Shown: piece after piece, positions 1 through 8,920 of the stretch | Numbering within the stretch: the first letter of the stretch is position 1 | How the letters are laid out: each line of letters opens with the position of its first letter | Source of the DNA: JBFKPQ01 sp041628225 | GTDB taxonomy: Bacteria > Actinomycetota > Acidimicrobiia > Spongiisociales > JAENVV01 | Length of the DNA: 64,000 bases | Direction of reading: 5' to 3' | NCBI GenBank assembly: GCA_041628225.1 | Contig: JBFKPQ010000002.1 | Location: forward strand, 4,031 to 68,030 | Notes under the pieces: model-generated | Seen by the model: only the letters and a program-made list of their open reading frames with translations | Databases searched by the model: none | Told to the model about the DNA's origin: nothing | Made by a program: the position numbers and the translations under genes

Positions 1-870
1 CGGGTGGACGTGCTCAGCGCCTCGGGAAGAGACCGCGAGGTGGCCCGGGTGGTGGCGGAAGTGCTCGGTGCTTCCGATCCGGCGCCCGGAACGATTCGCT
101 TCGACGGGATCCCGGCCCGCTCCACCTTCCCGCGCCTGCTGGCCGACAGCTGGCAAGGGCGAGCTCCACAACTGTCCGATCGACACTCGTCTCCGGCCCC
201 GATCGTGACGCTCGACGCCGATTCGTTCGAGAGCTGGATGGCGTCCAAGAGCAGCAACTTCCGCCAGCAGATGCGCCGGCATGCCCGCAAGATCGCCGCC
301 GAGGGGGGCGAGTTCCGCCTGGCGACGGTCGCAACCCTCGAAGATGACCTGCGCTCGTTCGCTCGTCTGCACCATCAGCGATGGGACCGCCGCGGTGGGT
401 CCAGCGTCCTCGACGCTGGGACGGTTCGCATGTTGACCGACGCCGGGAACCACCTCATTCCATCCGGCCGATTCCTCCTCTGGATGCTCGACATCGACGG
501 TCGTGCGGTGAGCAGCCAGATCTTCCTCCAGGCAGGCCGGCAGATCTCCTACTGGCTCGGCGGGTTCGACGACGAAGTGGCCCACCTGAAACCGTCGATC
601 ATCACCATCTATCGGGTCGTCGAAGAAGCCTTTGGCAGCGGAGCCACCGCGGTCGAACTGGGTTCGGGCGGTCAGCCCTATAAGTATCGGTTTGCCGACG
701 CCACCGAGAGCTTGCGCTGGACCTACCTCTCGTTCGGTCCCGCCGAGCGAGCGGTGGCTGCCGCCGAGATCGCTCCTATGCAGATGCGCGGCATACTGGC
801 GGAGCGGTTGTCGGCAGACGTGAAGCGCAAGCTGCGCCGCGCCTATGGGACGGTCCGGCGCGGGGTTTGA
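1..870 (+). CDS. CelD/BcsL-like GNAT acyltransferase, 5' partial
   Basis: The frame is open to the left edge, so the N-terminus lies outside the window; 289 codons remain. The fold matches the FemAB/CelD-BcsL acyltransferase group (Acetyltransf_6). A basic helix with NFRQQMRRHARK is followed by an RLHHQRW segment and a C-terminal half with SSQIFLQAGRQISYWLGG and ELGSGGQPYKYRF. These proteins transfer acyl groups, often during envelope polysaccharide or lipid modification, but I cannot name the substrate. The stop codon lies 38 bases before the chosen kgd start, so the two may be cotranscribed. The family call is good; the role is unknown. Confidence 0.7.
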   Translation, partial: RVDVLSASGRDREVARVVAEVLGASDPAPGTIRFDGIPARSTFPRLLADSWQGRAPQLSDRHSSPAPIVTLDADSFESWMASKSSNFRQQMRRHARKIAAEGGEFRLATVATLEDDLRSFARLHHQRWDRRGGSSVLDAGTVRMLTDAGNHLIPSGRFLLWMLDIDGRAVSSQIFLQAGRQISYWLGGFDDEVAHLKPSIITIYRVVEEAFGSGATAVELGSGGQPYKYRFADATESLRWTYLSFGPAERAVAAAEIAPMQMRGILAERLSADVKRKLRRAYGTVRRGV

Positions 871-908
871 GCACCGGTACCATGAGGTATTCCTCGAGAG
901 ATCACCTC

Positions 909-3900
909 ATGACCACGTCCGAACTCACCGAAGGCTTCGGCCCCAACATCTGGCTCGTCGACGAGATGTATCGGAAGTACGTCGATGCGCCGAACTCGGT
1001 CTCCGAGGCGTGGCGTGAGTTCTTCGCCGATTACACGCCCGGACTGCCGTCGGCGACCATCCGGTCCGAAGCGCCCGCTCCATCTTCGGCGGCAGCACCA
1101 GTTCCGCCCGACGGTGGCGCCGAATCATCTCTCCCGCCCGGCGCCGAGCCGCTCCGTGGTGTCGCGGCGCGCATCGCCGAGCGCATGGACGACAGCCTCA
1201 CCGTGCCGACGGCCACCTCGGTACGAACCATCCCGGCGAAGTTGCTCGAGGTCAACCGACGCATCTTGAACAACCAGCTTCGGCGCCTCATCCATGGCGG
1301 CAAGGTGAGCTTCACGCACCTGATCGGCTGGGCCGTCGTCAGAGCGATCGCCGAGCAACCGGAGATGAACGTCGCCTACGGCGAGTTCGATGGGAAGCCC
1401 CATCTCATCCGCCACGGCCACGTGCATCTCGGGATCGCCATCGACGTGGCCCGAAAGGACGGTTCTCGCAGCCTGCTGGTGCCGAACATCAAGGGCGCCG
1501 ATCAGTTGGACTTCCAGCAGTTCTGGCTGGCCTATGAGGACGTGGTGCAGCGGGTTCGCTCGAACCAGATCAGCCCGGAGGACTTCGCGGGCACGACCGT
1601 GACGCTGACGAATCCCGGCACGATCGGGACCGTCCAGTCGGTCCCGCGCCTCATGGACGACCACGGGCTGATCGTGGGCGTGGGTGCCATCGGCTATCCG
1701 CCCGAATACTCGGCGTCCGATCCCCGGTTCCTCGCACGCATGGGTATCGGGCGGGTCATCACCTTGACGTCCACCTACGACCATCGCGTCATCCAAGGTG
1801 CCGGATCGGGGATGTTCTTGGCACGCATCCACGAACTCCTGTTGGGCGCCGACGGCTTTTACGACGAGATCTTCCGGTTCATGGGTGTTCCGTATACGCC
1901 CGCCCGATGGGCGGCCGACGACAACCCGCCCGTCGGATCGCCCGAGTGGGCGGAGAAGCAGGCCCGGGTCTTCCGACTCATCAACATGTATCGAGTCCGC
2001 GGCCATCTCATCGCCGACCTCGATCCGCTCCGCCAGTCCGGCCCGGCCCTCCATCCCGAACTCGACCCGCTCACCTACGGGCTCACGATTTGGGACCTCG
2101 ATCGCGAATTCGCCACGGGCGGATTGCTCGGTCGCCCGACCATGGCGCTCGGTGACATCTTGGGAACGCTCCGTGACGCGTATTGCCGGGCCATCGGCAT
2201 CGAGTACATGCACATCCAAGAGCCCGAGCAGAAGGCGTGGATTCAGGAACGGGTCGAGGGTCCGCAGCCCGGCCTGTCACGGGAAACCCGCCTCCGGCTG
2301 CTCCGCAAGCTGAATGAAGCGGAGGCGTTCGAACGGTTCCTCCACACCAAATACGTCGGGCACAAGCGGTTTGGCCTCGAAGGCGCCGAGAGCCTGATCC
2401 CGCTCCTCGACACGTTGCTCAATGCGGCCGTCGAGGACGAGATGGACGAGGCCGTCATCGGCATGGCCCACCGGGGACGCCTCAACGTGCTGGCCAACAT
2501 CATCGGCAAGTCATACGCCCGGATCTTCCGGGAGTTCGACGACGTGGCCGTTGAACAGACCCAGGGCTCTGGAGACGTCAAGTATCACCTCGGCTCGACC
2601 GGAACCCACGTGACGCCGTCCGGCAAGGAGCTGGCGGTCGCGGTCGCCGCCAATCCTTCGCATCTCGAGGCCGTCGATCCGGTGCTCGAGGGCATCGTCC
2701 GGGCCAAGCAGGAGCGGCGCGGAAAGGTCGGACACCATCAGGTCCTTCCGGTGCTGCTGCATGGCGATGCGGCTTTCGCCGGGCAAGGCGTGGTCGTCGA
2801 GACGCTCAATCTCTCCCAGCTGCGGGGCTATCGGACGGGGGGAACCGTCCACATCGTCATCAACAACCAGGTGGGATTCACGACGTCGACCGTCGACGCC
2901 CGATCATCGTTCTACGCAACCGACGTCGCCAAGACGGTGCAGGCGCCGATCATCCATGTCAACGGCGACGATCCCGAAGCCGTTGCCAAGGCCACCATTC
3001 TGGCGTTCGCCTTCCGGCAGGCCTTCAACAAGGACGTCGTGATCGATCTCATCTGCTACCGGCGCCGCGGCCACAACGAGGGCGACGAGCCGTCGTACAC
3101 CCAGCCGCTGATGTACCGGATCATCGACCAACGCCGCTCCGTGCGGAAGCTGTACATGGAGAAGCTCGTCAACACGAAGGAGATCTCGATCGACGAGGGC
3201 GAGCAGTTGCTGGACGAATACCGGGCGATCCTCGACCGAGCCTTTTCCGAGACGGACGGCCTCACTCCGTCCGTGCTCGACGCCCCCACGCCGGCGGCCG
3301 CCGAAGGTGTCGTCGAGACGGCCGTTCCCGCCGATCGGCTGGAACGCATCGTGCAGGCGATCTCGACGCCACCGGATGGCTTCACGTTGCATCCGAAGCT
3401 GGTGAGGACCGTCGAGATGCGCAAGACGCTCTTCGAGCGGGGGGAGGTCGACTGGGGACTCGCCGAGGCGCTGGCGTTGGGGGCAACCGCCCTGGAAGGC
3501 CATTGGGTTCGCGTGGCCGGCGAGGATTCGCGGCGTGGCACGTTCAGCCATCGACATGCGGCCCTGGTCGACTACGAGACGGGCCAGTCGTGGGTAGCCC
3601 TCCAGGAGCTGGCCGAGGGAACCGCCCGGGTTCGAATCGTCGACTCGCTCCTCTCCGAGTTCGCCGCCGTCGGGTTCGAGTACGGCTATTCGATCGAGAT
3701 GCCGGAGGCACTCACGATCTGGGAGGCCCAGTTCGGCGACTTTGTCAACGGAGCGCAGGTGATCATCGACCAGTTCATCGCCGCCGGTGAGGACAAGTGG
3801 GGTCAGACCAGCAATCTCGTGATGCTGCTGCCCCATGGGTTCGAAGGGCAAGGGCCCGAGCATTCGTCGGCGCGGATCGAACGATTCCTCCAATCGGCCG

Positions 3901-4448
3901 CCGAGGACAACATGCGGATCGTCGTGCCTTCGACGGCCGCATCCTATTTCCATGCGCTGCGCCGGCAGGTGAAGTCCCGTGTCGCCAAGCCGCTGATCGC
4001 TTTCACCCCCAAGAGCCTCCTCCGGACGCGTGCCTCCTACTCGGAGCGGATCACGCTCACCGACGGGAGATTCGAAGCGGTCATCCCGGCTGCAGAGCCG
4101 GCCGAGCCGCGACGTGTCGTGTTCTGCAGCGGCAAGTTCTTCTATGACCTCGCCGACGCCCGAACCGACGAGAGTGTCGCGTTGGTTCGGATCGAGCAGC
4201 TCTACCCGTTCCCGGTGACCGAGGTGGCCGAGGTGCTGGCTGCGGCGCCCTCCGACGCCGAGATCATGTGGGCACAGGAGGAACCGTCCAACATGGGCGC
4301 ATGGACCTTCGTGCGTCCTCGGCTCGCCGATCTGGCCGGCCGGCAGATCCGCTTGGTGGCGCGGGCCGAATCGGCGAGTCCCGCGACGGGCAGCCACCGC
4401 TTGCATGACCTCGAGCAGGGCGATCTCGTCGACGAGGTGTTCGGCTAG
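909..4448 (+). CDS. kgd: Multifunctional 2-oxoglutarate metabolism enzyme Kgd (E2 catalytic domain fused to E1)
   Basis: 1179 residues; the mycobacterial enzyme is about 1230. The product handles 2-oxoglutarate in the TCA cycle: ThDP-dependent decarboxylation, and succinyl transfer within the 2-oxoglutarate dehydrogenase complex. The order is a short E1 N-terminal segment (1-45), a Pro/Ala linker, a lipoyl-less E2 catalytic domain with TYDHR near residue 290, and the E1 body with GMAHRGRLNVL near 517, INNQVGFTT, and RRRGHNEGDEPSYTQ near 719. An upstream TTG at 867 and an ATG at 882 are in frame. I chose 909 because MTTSELTEGFGPNIWLVDEM lines up with the conserved Kgd N-terminus. The 3' end overlaps the convergent mutT1-like gene by 4 bases. 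Confidence 0.95.
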   Translation: MTTSELTEGFGPNIWLVDEMYRKYVDAPNSVSEAWREFFADYTPGLPSATIRSEAPAPSSAAAPVPPDGGAESSLPPGAEPLRGVAARIAERMDDSLTVPTATSVRTIPAKLLEVNRRILNNQLRRLIHGGKVSFTHLIGWAVVRAIAEQPEMNVAYGEFDGKPHLIRHGHVHLGIAIDVARKDGSRSLLVPNIKGADQLDFQQFWLAYEDVVQRVRSNQISPEDFAGTTVTLTNPGTIGTVQSVPRLMDDHGLIVGVGAIGYPPEYSASDPRFLARMGIGRVITLTSTYDHRVIQGAGSGMFLARIHELLLGADGFYDEIFRFMGVPYTPARWAADDNPPVGSPEWAEKQARVFRLINMYRVRGHLIADLDPLRQSGPALHPELDPLTYGLTIWDLDREFATGGLLGRPTMALGDILGTLRDAYCRAIGIEYMHIQEPEQKAWIQERVEGPQPGLSRETRLRLLRKLNEAEAFERFLHTKYVGHKRFGLEGAESLIPLLDTLLNAAVEDEMDEAVIGMAHRGRLNVLANIIGKSYARIFREFDDVAVEQTQGSGDVKYHLGSTGTHVTPSGKELAVAVAANPSHLEAVDPVLEGIVRAKQERRGKVGHHQVLPVLLHGDAAFAGQGVVVETLNLSQLRGYRTGGTVHIVINNQVGFTTSTVDARSSFYATDVAKTVQAPIIHVNGDDPEAVAKATILAFAFRQAFNKDVVIDLICYRRRGHNEGDEPSYTQPLMYRIIDQRRSVRKLYMEKLVNTKEISIDEGEQLLDEYRAILDRAFSETDGLTPSVLDAPTPAAAEGVVETAVPADRLERIVQAISTPPDGFTLHPKLVRTVEMRKTLFERGEVDWGLAEALALGATALEGHWVRVAGEDSRRGTFSHRHAALVDYETGQSWVALQELAEGTARVRIVDSLLSEFAAVGFEYGYSIEMPEALTIWEAQFGDFVNGAQVIIDQFIAAGEDKWGQTSNLVMLLPHGFEGQGPEHSSARIERFLQSAAEDNMRIVVPSTAASYFHALRRQVKSRVAKPLIAFTPKSLLRTRASYSERITLTDGRFEAVIPAAEPAEPRRVVFCSGKFFYDLADARTDESVALVRIEQLYPFPVTEVAEVLAAAPSDAEIMWAQEEPSNMGAWTFVRPRLADLAGRQIRLVARAESASPATGSHRLHDLEQGDLVDEVFG

Positions 4449-5320
4449 AGCCGAGGTGGTGGGAGGTACTTGGCCTTCTTGAACCCTCCGGACCGTTTGG
4501 GTCGCAGCACCCACGTCGAGCCCTTCTTGGCTTCGAACGGCCTCGCCAGCACCGTCCCTCGACGAGCCAGGAGATCCATGGTTTCGGTGATCACATCACC
4601 GTGCGTGCAGATGGCGGCGCGGACATCCGAGAGCGACTCGATCAGCCCGAGGGTGAACCGCGGGTCGGCTCCCTCGGCAAGGGCTTCGTGGTACTCGATC
4701 TCGACGCCGATCGCCGCCGAGAGGGGTTCGAGCGTCTGCCAGCAACGTGTGTACGGGCTGGACAGCAGCCGAACCAGGCCGTCGTCGGCGAACTCCTCGC
4801 GCAGCAGCTGAGCCTGGACGCGGCCTTCGGGTGAGAGCGGACGCGTCCGGTCGTCGCCCGTCCAGGTGCGGCGGATGCCCGCCTCGGCATGCCGGATGAT
4901 GAGAGTCTTCGGCTTGGGCAGCCACCATTGGTCGGGCAATCCGGCCATGAACTCCCGGTCCCGTTCGTAGGTCAGGTGCTTCAGCGCCTTCTTTGGGGTG
5001 AGCCACGCGACTTCGTCGACTTCCGAGTTCTTCCGGAACGTCCCGGCGGTTGCCTCCATCGCCCAGTAGTGGACGACCTTCGGGTACCCGCGCGTCGTCT
5101 CGTAGTCGATGGCTCCCAGTGCCGGGCCGAGCCGGCACACGTAGCCGGTCTCTTCGGCGACCTCGCGGCGAGCGGCTCGACGGGGCGTCTCGCCCGGATC
5201 CACTTTGCCTTTCGGGAAGGACCAGTCGTCGTACCCGGGACGGTGCGCGAGCAGGACTTCGACGCGTCCTTCATTCCGCCAGACGATTCCTCCGGCCGCA
5301 ACGATGTTCTTCTTGGCCAA
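4445..5320 (-). CDS. mutT1: MutT1-like Nudix hydrolase with C-terminal histidine phosphatase domain
   Basis: 291 residues in two domains. The Nudix domain (1-130) has a full Nudix box at 38-60, starting GKVDPGETP and ending REVAEETGY. The histidine phosphatase domain has RHAEAG at 143 and a second histidine in THGD near 240. This layout is that of mycobacterial MutT1, which hydrolyses 8-oxo-(d)GTP and diadenosine polyphosphates and so cleans the nucleotide pool; the function here is inferred from that. The start is TTG at 5320 with GGGAG a few bases upstream. The gene sits 3 bases after the stop of the small zinc-ribbon gene, so the two are probably translated together. Confidence 0.88.
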   Translation of the reverse strand: MAKKNIVAAGGIVWRNEGRVEVLLAHRPGYDDWSFPKGKVDPGETPRRAARREVAEETGYVCRLGPALGAIDYETTRGYPKVVHYWAMEATAGTFRKNSEVDEVAWLTPKKALKHLTYERDREFMAGLPDQWWLPKPKTLIIRHAEAGIRRTWTGDDRTRPLSPEGRVQAQLLREEFADDGLVRLLSSPYTRCWQTLEPLSAAIGVEIEYHEALAEGADPRFTLGLIESLSDVRAAICTHGDVITETMDLLARRGTVLARPFEAKKGSTWVLRPKRSGGFKKAKYLPPPRL

Positions 5321-5323
5321 CGG

Positions 5324-5500
5324 CTACTCCCATAGCGACCTGCGTCGGAGGACCTTGGCGTCCGTGGGACGCTCCTCGCGCAAGTCGATGATGATATCGC
5401 CGCAGCGACGACATGCCGTCCGCACGATGCCACCGCCGACCGCCACGGGGGGTTTGAAGTCGTGCACCGTGCAGGACCGGCGGTTGCGGAGACGCGACAT
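5324..5500 (-). CDS. Small CxxC zinc-ribbon-like protein
   Basis: 58 residues if started at the ATG at 5500; an in-frame start at 5566 would add a very Arg-rich 22-residue extension. The core is a GGGIVRTACRRCGDIIIDL segment, one CxxC pair in a beta-hairpin setting. The only other cysteine is near the N-terminus (RRSCTV), so a mononuclear zinc site would need His or a dimer. A second gene in this window (53574-53759) has the same GxIRxxCxxC arrangement. It is coupled to mutT1 (3-base gap), which suggests expression with nucleotide-pool sanitation but does not prove a shared job. The function is unknown. Confidence 0.6.
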   Translation of the reverse strand: MSRLRNRRSCTVHDFKPPVAVGGGIVRTACRRCGDIIIDLREERPTDAKVLRRRSLWE

Positions 5501-5599
5501 GAGTCTGCGGCGCTGCCGGTGGCGGCCGCCTGGTCGTCTGTCGCGCGCGTCGGGTCGCTCGGTCATCGGGTCGGCGCTCCAGCGTAGTGCACGCAGGTC

Positions 5600-6145
5600 T
5601 CAGCTTGGTCGATCGGCGAACCGGGTCACGATCCAGCGGTGGGCTTGGTCGACGGTGTCGACCGTGTGGATGAGACTGCCGTCGGTGCCCAGACGGCCCG
5701 TCAACTCGGGAATGAGCGTTCGCCAGAGTTCGCCAACCGTCACGACCGGCCGTGCGGGTCGGCTGCCCAACTGTGCGATGAAGGCATCGTTCCACGCCAC
5801 CATCAGTTCCGTCAGCGTCCCGATCGATCCGGGCATGGCGACGACGCCGTCCGACATCGTCACGAGATCGTGGATGCGTTCGGTCAGTGAGGCATGCGGT
5901 CGTTCGATCGCCACCCATGGGTTGGCACCGGAACGATCGGGAAAGAGCGCAGGTGCGGTCACCCCGATGACGGTTCCTCCGCGTTCGGCGGCACCGCGCG
6001 ACGCGGCGGCCATGACACCCGCGTAGCCGCCCGTGGCAACCGTGAAGCCGGATTCGGCCAGGAGACTGCCGAGGCGGTGGGCGGCGCGGTAGGTCGGGTG
6101 GTCCGGTGCGGGTTCTGAGCCCCCGAATACGGCGATCGTCGGCAT
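5600..6145 (-). CDS. LOG/SLOG-family Rossmann protein (lysine decarboxylase-like fold)
   Basis: 181 residues from the ATG at 6145. The N-terminal strand and loop PTIAVFGGSEPAP, the GGYAGVMAAASRGA segment and the PGSIGTLTE motif identify the LOG/SLOG group. Members include cytokinin-activating phosphoribohydrolases and nucleotide-binding carrier proteins. The usual PGGxGT motif has Ser in place of the second Gly. Longer starts up to 6268 were rejected because they would read through the divergent promoter and give an unconserved N-terminus. The gene is divergent from the LuxR-type regulator at 6183 and shares about 37 bases of upstream DNA with it. The substrate is unknown. Confidence 0.8.
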   Translation of the reverse strand: MPTIAVFGGSEPAPDHPTYRAAHRLGSLLAESGFTVATGGYAGVMAAASRGAAERGGTVIGVTAPALFPDRSGANPWVAIERPHASLTERIHDLVTMSDGVVAMPGSIGTLTELMVAWNDAFIAQLGSRPARPVVTVGELWRTLIPELTGRLGTDGSLIHTVDTVDQAHRWIVTRFADRPS

Positions 6146-6182
6146 GGGGCGGCGATGGTACCGGGTAGGCTCGGCTTCGACC

Positions 6183-6797
6183 ATGTCGATCCTGCTCACC
6201 GTTGCTGGCTTGGCCACGGCCGTGGTATTCGTGTTCCTCGGTGGATGGGCCATACGCGAGTCGGGCAAGGTGCGGGGACCGCACTACCGCCGTCTCCTGT
6301 TCGGTATAGGTCTGGCCGCCGTCTTTCATGCGGCCGTCGGTGTATTCGTCGCCATCTTCGGGTTCGTGCACATGGAGGCCGGATTCACCGATTCGATGGT
6401 CGTGGCGGCGTGGTACTCCTTGGGCCTGCTCACAGGGTCCGGTGCGTTGGGATGGTTCGCCTACCGCACGACCACGACGATTTCGAGGCCGCTCCAGAAG
6501 GCGGAACGGCTCATGGGCGTGATGACCGACCAACTGCCGGAGCGGTCCGTGGCCGATCTCGGCCTGACGGCCCGAGAGATCGAGGTCGTGAAGGTGATCT
6601 CGTCGGGGGAGATGTCCGATGCCGGCATCGCAGATCGGCTGTTCATCTCCAAGGCGACCGCGGCCACCCATGTGCGCAACATCCTGCGCAAAGCCGAACT
6701 GAGCAACCGTCGGGACCTCATGCTGCTGTCGGGCTGGAAAGACTTGCCTGCTTCGCCGCCCGACATGACTCCGGGACCGACTCCGCTCAGTCCGTGA
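6183..6797 (+). CDS. Membrane-anchored LuxR-type transcriptional regulator
   Basis: 204 residues from the ATG at 6183. Three hydrophobic helices fill residues 1-90, followed by a helical linker and a C-terminal LuxR/NarL-type HTH (about 125-175) with LTAREIEVVKVISSGEMSD and ISKATAATHVRNILRK. There is no receiver or PAS domain, so it looks like a one-component regulator whose DNA-binding head is tethered to the membrane and would sense an envelope signal through its helices. TAGGCT lies 11 bases upstream of the start. The 3' end overlaps the convergent E1 gene by 11 bases. Its target is not shown; autoregulation or control of the divergent LOG gene is possible. Confidence 0.8.
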   Translation: MSILLTVAGLATAVVFVFLGGWAIRESGKVRGPHYRRLLFGIGLAAVFHAAVGVFVAIFGFVHMEAGFTDSMVVAAWYSLGLLTGSGALGWFAYRTTTTISRPLQKAERLMGVMTDQLPERSVADLGLTAREIEVVKVISSGEMSDAGIADRLFISKATAATHVRNILRKAELSNRRDLMLLSGWKDLPASPPDMTPGPTPLSP

Positions 6798-8847
6798 GCA
6801 ACGAACGCAGGGCCGTCTCGATCTGCGTCGTGTCGATCAGGCCGTGTTCCTCCACCGCGAAATGCGGCATGGGCGCATCGAATCCGCACACCCGCACGAT
6901 CGGCGCTTCGAGGGCATAGAGAAGCTCTTCGGCCACGGTGGCGGCGATCTCGGCTGCGATTCCGGCGGTGCGCGGTGGCTCTTGCACCAGGAGCAGTCTT
7001 CCGGTGCGAGCCACGCTGGCCAGCACCGTTTCCCGATCCCACGGGAACACGGTGCGGAGGTCGATGACCTCCACCGAGGCATCGATCGACTCGGCGGCCG
7101 TGATGGCCTTCGGCACCATCCCGCCATACGTGACGATCGTGGCGTCATCGCCGGGACGCCGAATGCGGGCTCGGCCGATCGGCAGGGTGAAGTGATCGAT
7201 GGGCACGTCGGAGCGGCCCGCCCGATACAGGACCTTGGGCTCGAGAAAGATGACGGGATCGTTGGATTCGACCGCGGCCGCCAGAAGACCCTTGGCGTCG
7301 ACCGGGGTGGACGGGACGATCACGATGAGCCCCGGTGCGTGGGCGAAGAAGGCCTCCGGGCTGTCGCTGTGGTGCTCGTGGGCGCGGATGCCTGCGCCGC
7401 TGGGCATGCGTACGACCACCGGCACGTCCACGGTGCCGCGTCCGCGGTAGCGCATGCGGCCGAGGTGACTGACGATCTGATCGAACGCCGGGTAGACGAA
7501 GCCGTCGAACTGGATCTCCGCGATCGGACGTCCGCCCGCCATGGCCATGCCCAGCGCCGTTCCCACGATGCCGGACTCGTTCAGTGGCGTGTCGATGACT
7601 CGGTCCGGCCCGAAGGCGTCTTGAAGTCCTTCCGTGATCCGGAAGACCCCGCCGACCCGACCGACGTCCTCGCCGAGGACGACCGTCTCCGGATGGCGTT
7701 CCATGGCTTCCGTGAGTGCGGCCGTGAGCGCTTCGGCCATGTTCATCGGTCGCCGCGACCCGTCGGGGAGCGAATCGCGTTCGGGTTCGGCGATCTCGTG
7801 GTCTTCGAGACCGCCCTCGGGCTCGCCGCGGCCGCGCTGGGCGGCGTAGAGCTGATCGGCGAGCAGGCTCGGGATCCTGGTGTAGGTATGGCGGACCGCG
7901 TCCGCTCGGTCGGGGAGCGGGCGATCTTCCAGAGCGCGGATCGCCTCTTCCGCTTCGTCGGCGGCCTCGTCGGCGACCGACGTCACGTCGATCGGTGCCT
8001 GGCGTAGTTCGAGGTGACGCCGGAGGCGGTCGAGCGGATCGAGCGCACGCCAGGCCTCGACCTCCGTGACATCTCGGTAGAGCGTCGGATCGTCCGCCGT
8101 GGCGTGGGGTCCGTATCGGTAGGTGATCGCCTCGATGAGGGTTGGGCCGTCCCCGCGGCGGGCGCTTTCGACTGCCGTCGTGGTTGCGACCCACACGGCC
8201 AGGGGGTCCATTCCGTCGACCTGAACTCCCTCGAAGCCGTACGCCTTGGCCTTGACGGCGATCGACGAGGCCGCGGTTTGCTGGGCGAAGGGCACCGAGA
8301 TGGCGTAGGAGTTGTTCTGACAGAAGAACACGTTCGGCGTCTTCCACACGCCGGCGAAGTTCAGGCCGGCGTGGAAGTCGCCTTCCGAGGTGGCGCCGTC
8401 CCCGAAATAGGTCATGACGACCGTCGAGCGTCCCGCGAGACGCTCCTGGTAGGCGTGCCCCACCGCATGGGGTATCTGCGAGGCGATGGGGACCGTCGTC
8501 AACCCCATCCGCCAGCGGTCGGGGGCCCACGCCGGGTTCGGGACCCCTTTCCAATACCCGAGAACGACGTCCATCGGCATGCCTCTGGCGAGTTGGACCC
8601 CGTGCTCCCGGTAGGACGGGTAGATCCAGTCGTCAGGACGGAGGGCGAGCGCCGAGCCGATCTGCGCCCCCTCTTGGCCCTCGAGCGGTGGGTACGTTCC
8701 GATGCGTCCCTGACGCTGCAGCGAGAGGGCCTTCCGATCGAAAGCACGGGCCCGTGCCATGAGTCGATAGATCGTGTGCAGGTCGTCGATCGTGAGGCCT
8801 GGGTCGTCGCCGACCAATCGGCCGTTCGGGTCGAGTACTCGCAACAT
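6787..8847 (-). CDS. Fused E1 alpha-beta subunit of a 2-oxoacid dehydrogenase complex
   Basis: 686 residues. The first half (about 1-330) is an E1-alpha ThDP domain with GDGATSEGDF near residue 148 and CQNNSYAIS closing the ThDP motif. The second half (about 350-686) is an E1-beta domain with LGEDVGRVGGVFR, ETPLNESGI-like and FVYPAFDQI segments. Together they decarboxylate a 2-oxoacid (pyruvate, branched-chain or acetoin type) and pass the acyl group to an E2 lipoyl domain. No E2 or E3 gene is in the window. A frame extension to 9249 was rejected because it covers the start of hisC; the ATG at 8847 begins the conserved region and has CAGAAT 7 bases upstream. Confidence 0.87.
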   Translation of the reverse strand: MLRVLDPNGRLVGDDPGLTIDDLHTIYRLMARARAFDRKALSLQRQGRIGTYPPLEGQEGAQIGSALALRPDDWIYPSYREHGVQLARGMPMDVVLGYWKGVPNPAWAPDRWRMGLTTVPIASQIPHAVGHAYQERLAGRSTVVMTYFGDGATSEGDFHAGLNFAGVWKTPNVFFCQNNSYAISVPFAQQTAASSIAVKAKAYGFEGVQVDGMDPLAVWVATTTAVESARRGDGPTLIEAITYRYGPHATADDPTLYRDVTEVEAWRALDPLDRLRRHLELRQAPIDVTSVADEAADEAEEAIRALEDRPLPDRADAVRHTYTRIPSLLADQLYAAQRGRGEPEGGLEDHEIAEPERDSLPDGSRRPMNMAEALTAALTEAMERHPETVVLGEDVGRVGGVFRITEGLQDAFGPDRVIDTPLNESGIVGTALGMAMAGGRPIAEIQFDGFVYPAFDQIVSHLGRMRYRGRGTVDVPVVVRMPSGAGIRAHEHHSDSPEAFFAHAPGLIVIVPSTPVDAKGLLAAAVESNDPVIFLEPKVLYRAGRSDVPIDHFTLPIGRARIRRPGDDATIVTYGGMVPKAITAAESIDASVEVIDLRTVFPWDRETVLASVARTGRLLLVQEPPRTAGIAAEIAATVAEELLYALEAPIVRVCGFDAPMPHFAVEEHGLIDTTQIETALRSLLTD

Positions 8848-8907
8848 GGGTCCGATTCTGCCGGACGGCTCCGGCCGATGCCGGGTTGGAACGTCCCAAT
8901 CCCTCGG

Positions 8908-8913
8908 TAGCAT
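8908..8913 (+). promoter_or_regulatory. Putative -10 hexamer for leaderless hisC
   Basis: TAGCAT, then 7 bases, then the ATG. Transcription starting about 7 bases after the hexamer would begin at the start codon. Confidence 0.5.
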
Positions 8914-8920
8914 CGGGGGA

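Noticed and set aside
2904..4514. 536-codon open frame on the minus strand inside kgd
   Set aside because: It is the mirror of a strongly conserved gene in GC-rich DNA, with no recognisable domain and His/Arg/Gly-rich composition typical of shadow frames.
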